Shown here: positions 1-12,951 of the stretch, in pieces
Layout of the letters: the number at the start of each line of letters is the position of its first letter
Numbering within the stretch: the first letter of the stretch is position 1
Assembly (NCBI GenBank): GCA_964017145.1
Contig: OZ024842.1
Location: 248,001-312,000 of the forward strand
Reading direction: 5' to 3'
Length of the DNA: 64,000 nt
Origin: Agrocybe praecox
Taxonomy: Eukaryota; Basidiomycota; Agaricomycetes; Agaricales; Agrocybaceae
The notes under the pieces: model-generated
What the model saw: the letters and a program-made list of their open reading frames with translations, nothing else
What the model was told of the DNA's origin: nothing
Database searches by the model: none
Translations under genes and position numbers: made by a program

Positions 1-1419
1 TGGAACCTGGTGATGGGAATTTCATTCGTAAGCTCCAAAGATACATACCTCATTCGATACTAAACGTGACCACGTCTAGGCGTTGGGGAATGACATCTCT
101 CCGAGGTAGCACCACAGAAACGCATATATGTATATAAGCGAAACCGGGTGTTCGCATTCTCAAAATGGCGTGCAGCAACAGGCCGTAACTCTTGCTACCA
201 CTCGATACAACGTCCGTTCATTATGCCTTTAATGCCTACGAGCATTGCCCCTTTTGACTTGCGAGGTTGAGCGCGTATTGGAAGTGGTGAAAATCCTCCG
301 CAGGACCTTCTCGATCAGGTATTTTTGCTGCATTCGCCGCGGACCTTTTAACCATATCGACTGAATACTGACGGCGAATTCCTGACACGTCATTTCCACG
401 TTCTTTAAAAGGAACTCCACTAACGGCTCTTTTCCCACCACTTCATAGGCTATGTGTTCTTCCTATGGCCCTCTCCCCCTTTAAATATTAATACACAGTT
501 CAATATCAACGTGCGCAGCCCGCATATGTCGACTGAGCCGTTAAGTCACGTCAATGCTTATTTTGCTTCGGTTAGTTCCCAATCACTCTCTTGCCGACCA
601 ATTTACCTATGCTGTCTTCTTGTGAATGCAAACCTCATATTTATTAGTCACACTCATGTACATTAATACGTTGCTTCCCACCGGCTTACTACAGTTTTCC
701 AACGTTCTGAACCGTCGAGTTGCAACAGACACATCCTCCCGAACGTACGGATAACATGTAGTTAATGGCTCGCTGTGCAGTAATAAAACAGAAACCAATA
801 GCCACCGACGTCAAATAAACTCTACCGATGGTTCTTAATTCACGTTGCGGTGTGTAAGAATAGCAAAGATACTCCCCTGACATGAACATCTGACCTTATA
901 AGTGCGCACACGGAGAATCTTCTCTCGGGCTGGGATGATTTATCTTCGAGAAGGATACTATCGATAGATATCATTCATTTGTTGCACCCAAAATTGGTCT
1001 CTACCGTTCCTTGGAACAGTCCCTGCTATGTTTCATATCGCCGTTTAGAGAAGAAAATGCTCATGGGCGCTCATCCGATTGATTTGGGGAAGGCCTTCCA
1101 ATGATATTTTATGGGGAACGAAGGATTGTAATTGGTAACCGAAAATTGAATGTACGAGAAAATCGAAGCTTGTGTATACCTTGGGCAAACCGGTTGTCCC
1201 GTCAAATTTCGCTCAGTCCCTCCATTTTCTCATCAACAATGGTCGTCTAAGTTGCAGCGCAAAGAAGTGTTGGTTGTGAATTTTTAATCCAATTATTCCC
1301 CTTCTTTTCCCATATAGTTACAATCCGTTGACACTATTATCTTGGACACTATAATTATGAGCAGGATAATCATTGGACGCTCGCATGCCACTGGCGCTAG
1401 GGGAGGAGACACAACCACA
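1..1419. other. gene-free stretch left of the tRNA
   Basis: No open frame here is long enough, or bounded by usable splice sites, to support a gene. All frames are short and overlap each other on both strands. No repeat or RNA signature was recognised. Confidence 0.5.
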
Positions 1420-1502
1420 GGCCCCCTAGCTCAGTGGTAGAGCGTGTGATTCCAGAAACTGGAGTCTCCACAAGGTCATCCGTTCGACTCGGGTGGGAGT
1501 CA
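1420..1502 (+). tRNA. tRNA-Trp (CCA) with a short intron
   Basis: The stretch folds as a tRNA. The acceptor arm is GGCCCCC paired with GGGAGTC (one C-A mismatch and one G-T wobble). The D arm GCTC-AGTGGTA-GAGC contains a perfect A-box (TAGCTCAGTGG). The T arm is ATCCG-TTCGACT-CGGGT, and the discriminator is A. The anticodon stem TGTGA pairs 4 of 5 with CCACA, and the loop TTCCAG places CCA at positions 34-36. The 83-nt gene becomes a normal 72 nt only if about 11 nt after position 37 are removed, which is the usual place for a fungal tRNA intron. The acceptor mismatch leaves open a decayed copy. A Gly (TCC) reading needs a worse alignment. Confidence 0.7.
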
Positions 1503-4500
1503 TGTTTTTGCGTTCTGGCGGGAGCCATGCAATAACAAACGAATTCCTTTTAAGGGAACGTGATTTTGATAAGCGCCGTCTTAGCCTTGATCGATCGATC
1601 TTCTATCAATTTTCAAAATATGTTACAACGCTAATACTATGAGCTCCCTTACCTTCGATAAATTCACCATTCATGCGTCAGGAAATAAATGGTGTGGGGG
1701 ATCATGACCTTGAGGAAACCTAGTCACACCATATCAACTATACATTAGTAGGCTTTTCTCTTTCTTCACACTCTTCTGCAATCTCATGCTCCGAGATATT
1801 TTGCGATGGACGGTGGGATACTTCAAATCTATCAGGCATATGAAGTGACAACTTTCAATGTCTTTCGTTGTTTCCTGTACCAATAAGGCGGGGGTTACCA
1901 TAAATGGTATGCCCGAGGCCATTCCTTTCCAAGAATTTGTGAAACGAAACAGAGATAGTAATTCATGGATCCCATAATGTATTCAAAGTCGAGAAAAGCT
2001 GCATCTACTGGAATTTATCGTCACTGGATACCTGAAGTAAAGCAACATAAGCCTAACCTCCAATGAGCTTTCTTGCCGAATCACTTGATAATGAAAAATA
2101 CTAAGGAGTAAAGGCAGCCATCTCCCTGCGTTTCAACTAAATTTCTTACTACGTGTATCTCCACAAGTTACGGGGGATCGATCAAACGTCATTCATTGCA
2201 CAGTCCAACTCAAAAGCAACCAGCAGCCAGCTAACGAAGGTCTCGCACGATTGGCCCTAACTTTAGTACTGTAACGCACTGTCTCCAAGCTAGCAAGCAC
2301 AGCTTGATGTGAGCAGAAAATAGACTTAAAGGTAGCTACGGACATCCAACGTATTTAACTACAATTAAAATCAGCGGATGAGGGCTAGTACCGAGGAAAA
2401 ACGACCATGAGGCCAGATTTCCATGCTATTCCTATCACCAAGTTCAAGTCCATTAAAGTAAAAACCAAGAACGCTCAGATTCTTGGTACAATCAGATACA
2501 AGAGCCGCATTCGTGACAGAATGGCCTTGGATTTAAGATCTGGGCGTATGCTAGTTCATTTATACACCTGGTGCTTTGTTTATCGAATTATCGTTCGTTC
2601 CCGCAGGCTGTAAGCAATAATCTCGTTTTAATTCTACTGGTAAAATTGTGGACTATGCGAGCAATATGACAATAAAGAAGGGCTGCATTAGCGCCCAAGC
2701 ATTTATCCTTGATGTCCGGCCGATCTATTGCCACCGTTCTTAATACCACGATTACCACTACGTAATGTATAAATCAATTATCGCCGTCACTGTCATACTC
2801 ACTACTTAGAAGAACATGAAAACCTGGTGTCATGGAGGACCCAATTATCAAAAACGACTGCGGCGATAGAAATACCAAAGGCAGTGCGATGCGTGAATGA
2901 CGGTCTCAGGCGAAACATGGCAATAAGCAAATAAGTCTCGAAACGGTCCGATTATTCCATAGGGCCGCGCTGGTATGGTTCTACGCGCCCCTTCATCTGT
3001 AAGTTTTAACCTTCAATGAGAGTCGAAATGAAAGATTGCCGAGGAGCCCGTACTTACCTTAAGTTGTCCAACTAATGGATATTTGAATACCTACGTCGAA
3101 TATCAGTGCCCGTCATGTCAGGTGTCTGTCTTCGAATAGGTAAGTTACTCAATGGCGTCCCGTTGAATTCAATACATAGCGCCCAGACTCTGGCCCTCGG
3201 ATTTTTCTATCCTTACCATTGATCATAAGCATGGGCGGTGATGAGGAACAATATTACCATTCTCGCCTAGGACGTAGGCGTTCCGTAACGACTCTATCGT
3301 TTGTAGCAGCGGCCGCGAGACGGTAAAACAGGTAAATGATTTATTATTAACGCTGTAAATCCATGTCCATGCACTAGATAATTGATGATCGATGAAGCTT
3401 GAAGGCTTGTGATTATTTACTCTGATTAGAGTAGTACGAATGGCGTCGGCGATGGGCGAGGTAAAATGACGTAATTGAAAGGAGTATGATCAAATGTGCA
3501 TCAGCAATATTAATAGCTTGACTGATCGTGATTTCGTCGACTAATCATTGATTCACCTCGAAGGTTTTATTGTTGCGTACGAGAGTGATTTCTTATGGGT
3601 AAATATCAAACCGAAAATGATCCAGTTGTAAGATCTTTCCGTTAGCTAATAGGTTCTTACGGCGAGCAAAATATAAACTTGAACGTACTTATATATGACA
3701 GCGCGGAGTTTTATGACGAAATTCGAACTCGTAGTAATGTCACGGTACCTCATAACTCTCGCATTTGCATAGCCTCCCAAGGATCCAAGCCTCAATGGGC
3801 CGGATGAAGCATAACTTGCGCTTTGGTGATTTTTTTGCTGGAACAAGATGGAAGCAAGGAGTAAATGGTAAGAATCTACTCCGGCCTCCAAGCCAGCCAA
3901 GCCCCACGTAAATTTGAATACAGATGCAAGTATAACTGCGCTAGAAGATCTAAGTCGCCTGGTTTTTTGAAGAGAGGGGGTCTGTCCGGCCGGCAGGAGG
4001 ACGAAATGATGCCATTTAAGACTGTGCAGAGATGCTTCTAGATCGGCATGAAGCTAATCCAGACTTCCAATGAATGAATGAATGAAGTGATTCGTTTAGT
4101 ACGATGGTGATGACAATGAAATATATAACTTGCTTGTTCGACGCTCGCGCGCTGTTGAGGAAGCGTCCTGATATTTAGAAACGATAATAAACAGAATGTC
4201 GCAACTAGTGCGATGCCTACCTGTTAGTGTCGAGAACTATGAGCGTAGAATCCCAGGAAGTACGAGTGCAGGTACACGCGATGGACTAGGATGGACTCGG
4301 AAGAAACCGTTCGGCCTACGTGCGTCGAGGCAAATAAATTAAGGGGCCCCTTGGCGTGGAATCCACTGCCAGAAGAAAGATTATGTACATACGCAAATTT
4401 TATATGCATCATGTTCTCCATCGAGTGACGACGTGGCGTAATGGGTTTCTGATGAGGAATAGCTGTTTTGTTAATTGAATATGAAGAAACAAAAATGATG

Positions 4501-7309
4501 TGTACATTATATTGCATTTACGATTACGTCGGATATGAGGAGCGAATTAGGGAGGTGTCCGAACGTAGAGGATATGAATTTCTGCGTTGGTTAACTTGGT
4601 TGACGAGTGAATCCGAAAGAGGTATAAACCTGTAAGAAACGGATGAGCGTAAAATAAGAATCATTGCATAGTAAATGGTACTATAAGACGCACCAGAGCT
4701 GAATGTTACGTAACGCTCGTCCCGAGTCCCGATTTCTGCCAACTAGGCGATCCTCGTTGTCCGGCCCAGGGATGTACTTACCGCCGTTGCATATCCATTG
4801 GTGGAAGGCATGGTGTCGGTGAGCTCCGATCACAAGGAAGTCAGGCGTGGAGGTGAACGGATGACCGCACAGCACTGGTGCTTGAGTGCAATGACTCTAT
4901 TGAATATAATAACTATGGATAAAAGCGCGTTTACGAACCGTTCTTGAACCAAGACGAACCTCGGTCCCCGAGTTTGAAAGCTTGTGGCCTTGAGGCTTGA
5001 TACATAAGTACCTGGACGGGATGGTGGCTAAATTTTATTTTAAAAACGTTTACATTTAATGCGCATTTGGTGGGAAAGAGTCAAAGGTACTTACTTCAGT
5101 CTTAAGAACCATATACCCTCGAGGTGACCTCACGGTTGAGAATGATCGTTACACCATCCGGTGATTAGGATAGAGATAAATGAAGTGTTATGGAGTTGGA
5201 TTTATTATTATGAAGTAAATTGGTCGTTAGGTTGCTTGAGTGATCGATCTAGGTAATGCAAGGAGTGTTTAACTTTAGTCGGTCGAAGATTGGCGCCTGG
5301 AGTCTAGACCGATTCGAATTGTGCATTTGGAATTGGCGCGATGGGTTACTATACGGATTCGTTGAGATGGAATGGATAGGTTATTTTGTTGAGCGCTTAA
5401 TGAGTGAGCAGTAACGTAGTCAATAACATAGAGGGGTACGGTACGCACCTCAGATTCAATGACCCTGCGAACGAGTGACGAATTGGCGCTATATACGGTG
5501 TGGTTTTTTTGGGGTGAAGAATGAACGTATATGGCAGAGAAAGAAACCGAGAGCGGGCGATAATTAAGGAGAATGACGACGGTGCTTCAGGATCTTCAGT
5601 TTGCGGGCATGGTAGGAAGTAATACGGTATCCAGTTAGGCTGTCTAGGATGGGCACATGGACAGGTCATTCATTAGCAGACAAATATGGGACGAAAGTTC
5701 AAAGGACCCATGAGTGGATCGATGAATGATGGACGGGGACCGAGGTCAACGTACCAACTTCGTCGTGTTGGGTCGTTGACAGTTAACTAGAGGTTTGCTT
5801 GCCAATTGGATCACAAAGAAACTCGAGAAGGTGACCTGCGTATGTTTGGTTCTGCAAGTATCGAGGACATCGGAGGGTTATGATGGGATATTTAGCAAGT
5901 AGTGGGCGTGCGTGCGTGCTTCACCCGACGTACCTTATGTACCTTGTATCAATAATAATCAGATGTACCTCGCTAGAGCCTGGCTTGCCTCGTCGATCCC
6001 AGCCTAGAAGAATGTCGAGGAATAATAATCCCACTTTGTGTTAGACCTGGATTGGTATTAGACAGGTGCGTGTGCCTCAGTCCGTCGTGGTGGTGTGCAG
6101 ATCGATTTATGGACGTCTAGACGTCTGACCCTTGGGGTAATCGAGGTTGAATTCTTCTACTCGTGCTTTACTCTCATATTTTATGTTATGTTGTGGCGTT
6201 GATTTGTGCATGTGGAAGTTGACTGGATATGTAGGCATTTATTGGATCTTGGAGCAAGAGTGGGGAAGGATTCGAGGGAAAGTGGGACTTTAGGTGCCTT
6301 GGGTGTGGCGTTGGAACGAAACATGGGCTAAATGGTGGGAGAGGGCTGGTCGACAGATGGGTCGACAGATCCTTGTTCGTGAGGGCCTGTTTCACAGTGC
6401 CATGTGGATACAAGTACTAGTACTACGTGTTTACTGAAATTCGTGTGCGTGCGCTGTCGGAAACGGAAATTGCTATCGAGGGACGAAACATTATCGATGA
6501 TTCACCTGCTCAGAGAAAAAAAAGCGTACCCCGACTTCGTTCGGAGTCGGGTGCAGGAATATCTGTTACAAGATACATTGTAGGTGGAGCGTTGAAGAGT
6601 GGCCGGAGGAGGATAGTGAAATGCATATGCGTGTTTGAGGTTTTGAAGTTTTGCGAGGGCGCTGTCATCGGGTTTTTGGACATGCATGATACACCGGGGA
6701 CTTGAATCTTTCTTTCGCTAGAAGCGATATTGAGGTAATCTGTGGAGGAAGAGAAACATCGTTCTGTGATTAATTATTCTGGCTCTTTCTATAATTAAAT
6801 AAATTTCAGAGTCGCGCTGTCGTGAAGCGACGTTCTATGATTCATTCGATACGTACGTGCAGATAGACAGAATGCAGCATGGAAATGAGCATCCCAGAAC
6901 CATGATAGTACATCAGGAAGCGTTGTCGTCGCCTTGATCTCGGGAGTATTCAGTCCATTTCGCTCTTCCCTCTTAAGGTATGCATTTCTGGAACTGGTAC
7001 GTATATAAGCTGCATAGCCGACATCAATAATAGGTGAACTTTGTAGGGGAAAAAAGATCTGGGGCGTTGACAACGGGGAATGGGGTGGATGAGCCAAGAA
7101 AGATGAGTACAGAGCTATCAGGTGCTTCTTCGACGCTCTCAGCCAGGTCGGACTCGGGCGCGCCTTGAAGCTTGAAGGCGGGAGCTATGAAACGTGTAAA
7201 ATCATGTTTTAAAATTATAACAAAGTCTGCGACGGAGATGCATGCATGCCGGTTTTGAATGAAAATGGGGAAGAAATTTGTGTGAGGAAGATGACATAAT
7301 CATCAAGTT
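1503..7309. other. 5.8-kb gene-free region
   Basis: No coding exon could be supported on either strand. Open frames are under 100 codons and lack family resemblance. It contains a short TGAA tandem run near 4069-4087 and copies of the TTGAAGC-type motif at 3393-3404 and 7165-7177. From roughly 4.9 kb to 7.2 kb the plus strand is rich in G and A. This could be promoter or untranslated sequence of an unseen minus-strand transcript, but that is only a guess. Confidence 0.45.
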
Positions 7310-7378
7310 ATGGTTGCTATTTCCGTATTTGGCGTTGTTATCGGACTAAAACTGTTTTCGACCCCCCAAATTGAAAGT

Positions 7379-7556
7379 TGTTGTTTGGTTTGTCACCAGG
7401 CCTACTTTCCTCTTTCCTCCTCCAATCTTCCTCCTCCCAACCCTTCATTCATTTTTCTTCAAGGACGGCTCTCCTCCTTCTCTTCAAACTCCTCCACTAG
7501 CGGCCTATATCGCGTCTTAATTGCTTTTATCCACATCTTTTCGTCCCTCGCTCGTT
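7379..7556 (+). promoter_or_regulatory. pyrimidine-rich leader of the G-alpha gene
   Basis: Just before the G-alpha start codon the plus strand turns strongly C+T rich, with repeated CCTCC and TTCTCC runs. Fungal 5' leaders around transcription starts often look like this. No TATAAA was found at a suitable distance. Confidence 0.4.
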
Positions 7557-9318
7557 ATGGGTTGCGTACAGTCTACCGGTGTTGACGATGAAGCCAAGGC
7601 TCGTGAGTAAACCCTGCCCTTTTTCCTCCAAGGTTTTGCCAGTTTTAGAGGTTTCCGGACTGTCTTTTGTTGGCGGGCCCACAGAATTCAGTTCCGCTGG
7701 CGTTTCATCTCATTCTGGATTGGCCCTTGCTGAGCTGAGCCCTGAGCTGACGACCCTGTCTTACTTTTCTTGTAGGCAATGACGAGATTGAAAACCAGCT
7801 GAAGAGAGATCGTTTGATGGCGAAGAATGAGATTAAGATGTTGTTGTTGGGGGCAGGAGAGTCGGGCAAGGTTCGTTTGTTCCCGGCCCTTTTTCGTAGT
7901 CCTCTTGAAAGGACTGGTTACTAAAAACTTGTGTTTCCAGTCAACGGTACTGAAGCAAATGAAACTCATCCATCATGGTGGCTATAACGATTCCGAGCGG
8001 GACTCTTACAAGGAAATTATCTATTCGAATACTATCCAATCCATGCGGTTAGTCGTATTTTTCATGAGCGGTGGTTTCAGGGGTTGACAGTCATGGTAAT
8101 AGTGCCATTCTCGACGCCATGCCCCAGCTGGACCTAGCTCTAGCCCCACAAAATGATGCCCGACGCACCATCATCCTTTCCATGCCCACTCAGATCGAAG
8201 CTGAAGTCCTCCCACCCCACGTTGCCGACGCCATCCGCACTTTGTGGCGAGACCCAGCCGTCCAGGAAGCCGTTCGTCGCTCGAGAGAGTTCCAGCTGAA
8301 CGACTCGGCGGTGTACTACTTCAATGCCATCGACAGGATGTCATCTCCTTCCTATTTACCCACGGACCAAGATATCCTCAGGAGTCGAGTCAAGACAACC
8401 GGTATCACGGAGACAACATTCAAGGTTGGCGAGTTGACGTACAAGCTCTTCGATGTCGGTGGGCAGCGAAGTGAGAGAAAGAAGTGGATCCATTGCTTTG
8501 AGAATGTGACAGCGCTGGTTTTCTTAGTCAGTTTGAGCGAGTATGACCAGATGTTGTACGAAGATGAGAGCGTGGTATGTCACCTTTTTTCTTTCCTGAG
8601 CCAGAGCCTTTGTTCATTTTTTTTCTCCTTTAGAACCGTATGCAAGAGGCCCTTACTCTCTTTGACTCAATATGCAATTCACGGTGGTTCGTCAAGACCT
8701 CAATAGTATGTACCCTCGCCAAGCAATTTTAAGTATCAGTTGCTAACTCACTTCGTCTTTCTTCCCTGTAGATTCTCTTCCTGAACAAGATCGATCTGTT
8801 CGCCGAGAAGCTTCCTCGTTCGCCCCTAGAGGAATACTTCCCTGATTATCAGGGTGGAAACAACTATGATGCGGCTTGCGATTACTTGTTGCATCGCTTC
8901 GTCAGCCTCAACCAAAGCGCAGCCACAAAGCAGATTTACGCACACTATACCTGTGCTACTGATACTCAACAGATCAAATGTGAGTTCTCATTTATTTTAT
9001 TACATCTTTTTGCCATTTTTTCGATGGGGTTTCGGCCGCTAGGGATCGATGCTAAGCATGCGGCCCATGCCTCTTTGCGTTCTCATGTCCATCCCCATGC
9101 TCCTGCGTTACTTGACATCGACGGAGGAGTGTTGAGACATGGGTGGACATTGGGCGCCGAATTTCTTTCCATTTCGGTTCCCATTTTCTTTCTTTCCTTT
9201 CATCATTCCTTTTGGAAAAAAATTCTGACTTTTTCTTTTTTCTTTTCCCATAGTCGTCTTGAGCGCCATTCAGGACATTCTGTTGCAGCTGCACCTGAGA
9301 GAGTGCGGTCTTCTCTAA
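7557..9318 (+). CDS. heterotrimeric G-protein alpha subunit
   Basis: GTP-binding alpha subunit of a heterotrimeric G protein, coupling seven-TM receptors to cAMP or MAP-kinase signalling at the plasma membrane. Seven exons: 7557-7602, 7776-7870, 7941-8047, 8103-8574, 8634-8705, 8772-8979, 9254-9318. They sum exactly to 355 codons (354 aa), the usual family length. Visible motifs are the N-terminal MGC (Gly2 myristoylation and Cys3 palmitoylation expected), P-loop GAGESGKS at 41-48, the switch arginine R178 in RVKTTG, DVGGQ at 200-204, NKID at 269-272, TCAT at 324-327, and the C-terminus ECGLL. Cys351 is at the -4 position modified by pertussis toxin in Gi-type subunits. The CGLL ending and length place it closest to fungal group I (Gpa1/FadA-like); I do not assign a symbol. 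All introns are GT-AG; the longest is 274 bp. The start is fixed by MGC. The gene appears intact. Confidence 0.97.
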
Positions 9319-9336
9319 ACTGGAGGACACCCATGG

Positions 9337-9368
<32 letters not shown>
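9337..9368 (+). repeat. GAT/ATG trinucleotide microsatellite
   Basis: About ten tandem GAT units lie roughly 20 bp after the G-alpha stop codon, in its presumed 3' untranslated region. A smaller GTGAT pentamer run lies near 10473-10496. Confidence 0.9.
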
Positions 9369-12300
9369 GGATGGATGGTCATTTCTCTTTCCCCCATTCT
9401 CGGACTTGGATTTCTTTTTCTTTTTCTTGCCCTATTTCGCAGTTATGATGGCGTCGGCGATGGTATCGGTAGCAGCGAGGGCGGTGCTATGTGGGCGGCA
9501 GGTGGAAGTTAGCGACGGACCATGTGGATCGGTGGGAAGGAGCGCAGAGCTTGATTGATTGATAGCTATTGAATTGGTGGGACGACGCTCTTGTCGGTGT
9601 CGTCCTGTCGATACTGCTGTCAGTGTCAGGGTTTATTCCTGGCAACTGGTCGCTGATCAATTTTCTTTCTTCCGTCTCTTGCTGGGTCTGCTGGTCCCGG
9701 AGAGGTGGTGGTGGGCTGGTGGTTGCGCTGCTGCCCGGGTTGCTGTTGATGGTGGTGGTGGTTGGTGTCCGCAACCACCATCATTGTTCATCGTTCGTTC
9801 GCCGTCGTCGTTCCTGTCGTCATAGGGTCCATTTCCGTTTTCCGGGTTATTTCTTCCCACTCACTATGATTCATCATCCCTTCTCCTTGACGCTTTTGTC
9901 TCCATTTCGCATCTCTCTTTTTTTCTCCTCTGGCTGATGATTATTTTGGGAGTTATACCTCTATATCTACGTTTCTGTTTTTTCTTATTCTTTTTACACT
10001 GAATTTTTTTACATTTGTTTTTTTTAATTCTTGACTTGATACCAGTATACGTTGTTCCCCCGTCTTGCAAGCATCGAGCGCGCACGCACGCTGTCACACT
10101 CATAACGTTCTCTGCACACCTCCGCGCGCCCCTCTTCGCTATGGCTACACCTTCGATGGACTGACCTTCATCATCATCATCGATGTCGCCTACACCCTCC
10201 CATCACCTCCCCACTACCCAATCTAAATCACGGACGCCAACGGCTACATGCGATCAAATTTCAAACTTCAAGATATAAATTTGTACCTACCAACACCCAC
10301 CTCAATGCACCAATCACTTCCATGCACTCCCATTCTTCCTTCTTTTTCTTTATGATACGATCCGACCAAGCAAGCAAATCAAACCATGTGGTGGTTTATA
10401 TGTTTTTTATATATAAACGCACCCGTCCACTCCTTTGAAATCAATGAACCCCCACGACCGACCGACCGACTGCGTGTGATGTGATGTGATGTGATGCCCA
10501 CCTTTCTTCTTCTCCCTTCCCCATTGTTCCTCTTCCTCGTCTTTTCCCCCCTACACTCCGCCTTTCACTTTCGTGTTGTGTTGGCCGTTATTGACATTCC
10601 CATTATTTCTTTCTCTTTCTTTTCTTTTCTTTACTAGTGTTTGTTTTTTCGATACTACTTTCTTAATAATAGCTCTTTTGAGGGCATCTTCTCCCAGCAA
10701 TGTTTTGTGATTGTAAGCGAGTAAGCGATTTATGAGCGACTTGTTGGGTCATGGATGACTATGGTGAGGACGCATAATGATCCATCTGAACCTGAGCCTT
10801 ATAAAGGCTATTGTTTCCTGGTTCTTTTCTTTTCTTTTCTTGTCGTCATGATGGAAGGACGCCATGTATAGCACGGTATTATGGTCCGTCAGTCATGCAT
10901 CATGGTCTACAGATGGTGCTCAGGCAAGACACGGCCTTGATGGACATCAGGATCCAGGATCCAAGAGCTTATCGCTCGCATCTTGGTAGTTTCGAAAGCC
11001 ATACGATTATACCACACAAAAAGATTGGTTTGGCCTCGACCCAAGACGTCCAGTGTGGAGTACTGGTGGACGGTTGGTTAGATCCTCTTCACACTCACAC
11101 TTACACCTAGATCTGGACTTCATACAGGCATTAGATTACTTACCTTGGCCGTGATCGTATGATATTATATGAGACGATTGGTATCAAAATCAAGGATTGT
11201 TCGTCTGATATTTTGATGGTATTTCTACTGTTTGATGTGGATGGACAATATGAGACGATCACGATATGCGAAGTATGTATACTTTACATTTGTATGTATA
11301 TGTCAAGGGGTTGCCGATATTTCCGTAGTTTCCCCAGTGTCGGTTTGGATTTGGATGCGTCGTACGTAAATAAGGGCGCTCAAGTTGCTCTGGATTTCGT
11401 TGTTCATCATCTTCTATCCGTTTCATCAACTTTCTGGCGTACTAGAGCCTTTGTTCAATAATTGAATTTTGAAAGCTTCTGTCCTTACTTGGTGGACGTT
11501 TCATGAGTTCAATATTTCATATTGTGGTTTCCAGGACTATTTCCATATAGAATCTACGGCCTTTGACACACTAACAGCCTCATAATTAGGAAATTTGTTG
11601 ATTCATTACACTTTCCCCATGATTCATGACCGGCATTGTGTAAGAAGGAAGCGAAGTTCTATTCTGGAGGTTCATTCCAGTTTAATGCCCTGTGGTTCTA
11701 GAGTATCAAACGTAAACCAACACGATAAATTCCAGGATACGTAACTCACCATATGTCAGAGCTTCGGCCTTAAGGCCATGGCCTGTGTATATTGGGTTTT
11801 ATAAAGTGAATGGCCCGGGTGCCGTCAGCCTGTCTTTCTGAAAAGGATTCCAAAGCATTCAACCTCAGGGCTATAGTTTGAATCAAATATCTCTTTACTG
11901 AGTTTCTGTTAACAGGTGGCGTCTGAAGGCAAGGTCGAGCCTAAATTCACTAAAATTGAGTCGTCGCAGCCAGCACGCTGCTTCGCTGGAAGGGTCGGAC
12001 TTTTAAATTAGAAGCGTCTGAAATATCCTTATTATGCTTTCCTCCGATGTTTAATGAAAGCAAGAGTCCATGTAAGTTGGATTTAACTCGACCTTAACCT
12101 TACTAGAATGAGGAACAGCGCATATGGAAGTCTACGTGATGTGTTTTCTGATTATCGTTTCCGGTATACTGGCAAAATAGACTATTATTGAACCGTGCAT
12201 GGTATGATAATTCGGCTCAATTATATGGATGAGGTCGAACAAAAGTAAGAATTTACATACCACATGTTCTGAGCTCTGGAGATCTAATCGGACTCGAACC

Positions 12301-12415
12301 AGAGCGAACATTCACCTCAAATCATGCGTATGAGTTTTACTACCGATATTTGTGCAATTCAGCGAGAATATAGAGTTCGATATATGTATTGTGGAAGACT
12401 GATGTCAAAAGCCTG

Positions 12416-12441
12416 TTCAAAGAACAAGCGCTCGGCCGGCA
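12416..12441 (+). repeat. 26-bp exact direct repeat, copy 1
   Basis: The stretch from 12416 to 12441 (beginning TTCAAAGAACAAGCG and ending GGCCGGCA) recurs identically at 12926-12951, 510 bp away. The flanks of the two copies do not match, so only this core is shared. Confidence 0.85.
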
Positions 12442-12925
12442 TGATATTTTTAGATTTTGGTAAGTCTCTCGCAAACGTTAGAAGCAAAACTAAGCAGAAA
12501 GATTCTAGGGCCTTGTTAATAGCCTTCCGACATTCTTTCGGACACTTTCATACTGTAGGACTGTATCAACTGCACTCCGATTGTCATATTCATTTGCACG
12601 GACTTTAGCTTGGAACACAATGTCGACCAAATGGCAGACGTGATAGCACATGACGGAGTCTCCATAAAAGGTAAATAAAAAAAGCCAATGTCATCCCATT
12701 GACGTTGAGAAATCAATTCCGGATACCGTGGTACTACCCCGCGCCCGCCGCCTACTTGGGGTACGCCAGGTTTCTCCGAAATTGCTTGGAGCCCAGTCAT
12801 CCAACCAATCAAAATTGACTTGATTTCACATCGACTGTAAAGAGCCCAATTTTCCGAATCTTGCTCGAGCAGGTCTCCACAAATATCAAGGGAGGAAGCA
12901 ATTCTTAAATAGAAGCAAGTTCCTC

Positions 12926-12951
12926 TTCAAAGAACAAGCGCTCGGCCGGCA
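12926..12951 (+). repeat. 26-bp exact direct repeat, copy 2
   Basis: Second identical copy of the 26-bp core at 12416-12441, in the same orientation. Its GGCCGGCAGG tail also resembles a site near 3987. Confidence 0.85.

Noticed and set aside
8886..9512. 208-codon open frame overlapping the G-alpha 3' end
   Set aside because: It reads the last G-alpha coding exons in the wrong frame and then runs through an intron and a microsatellite.
12265..12350. tRNA-like T-arm (GGTTCGAGTCC) and CAT-containing loop on the minus strand
   Set aside because: The T stem pairs poorly and there is no A-box or acceptor pairing, so it does not fold as a tRNA.
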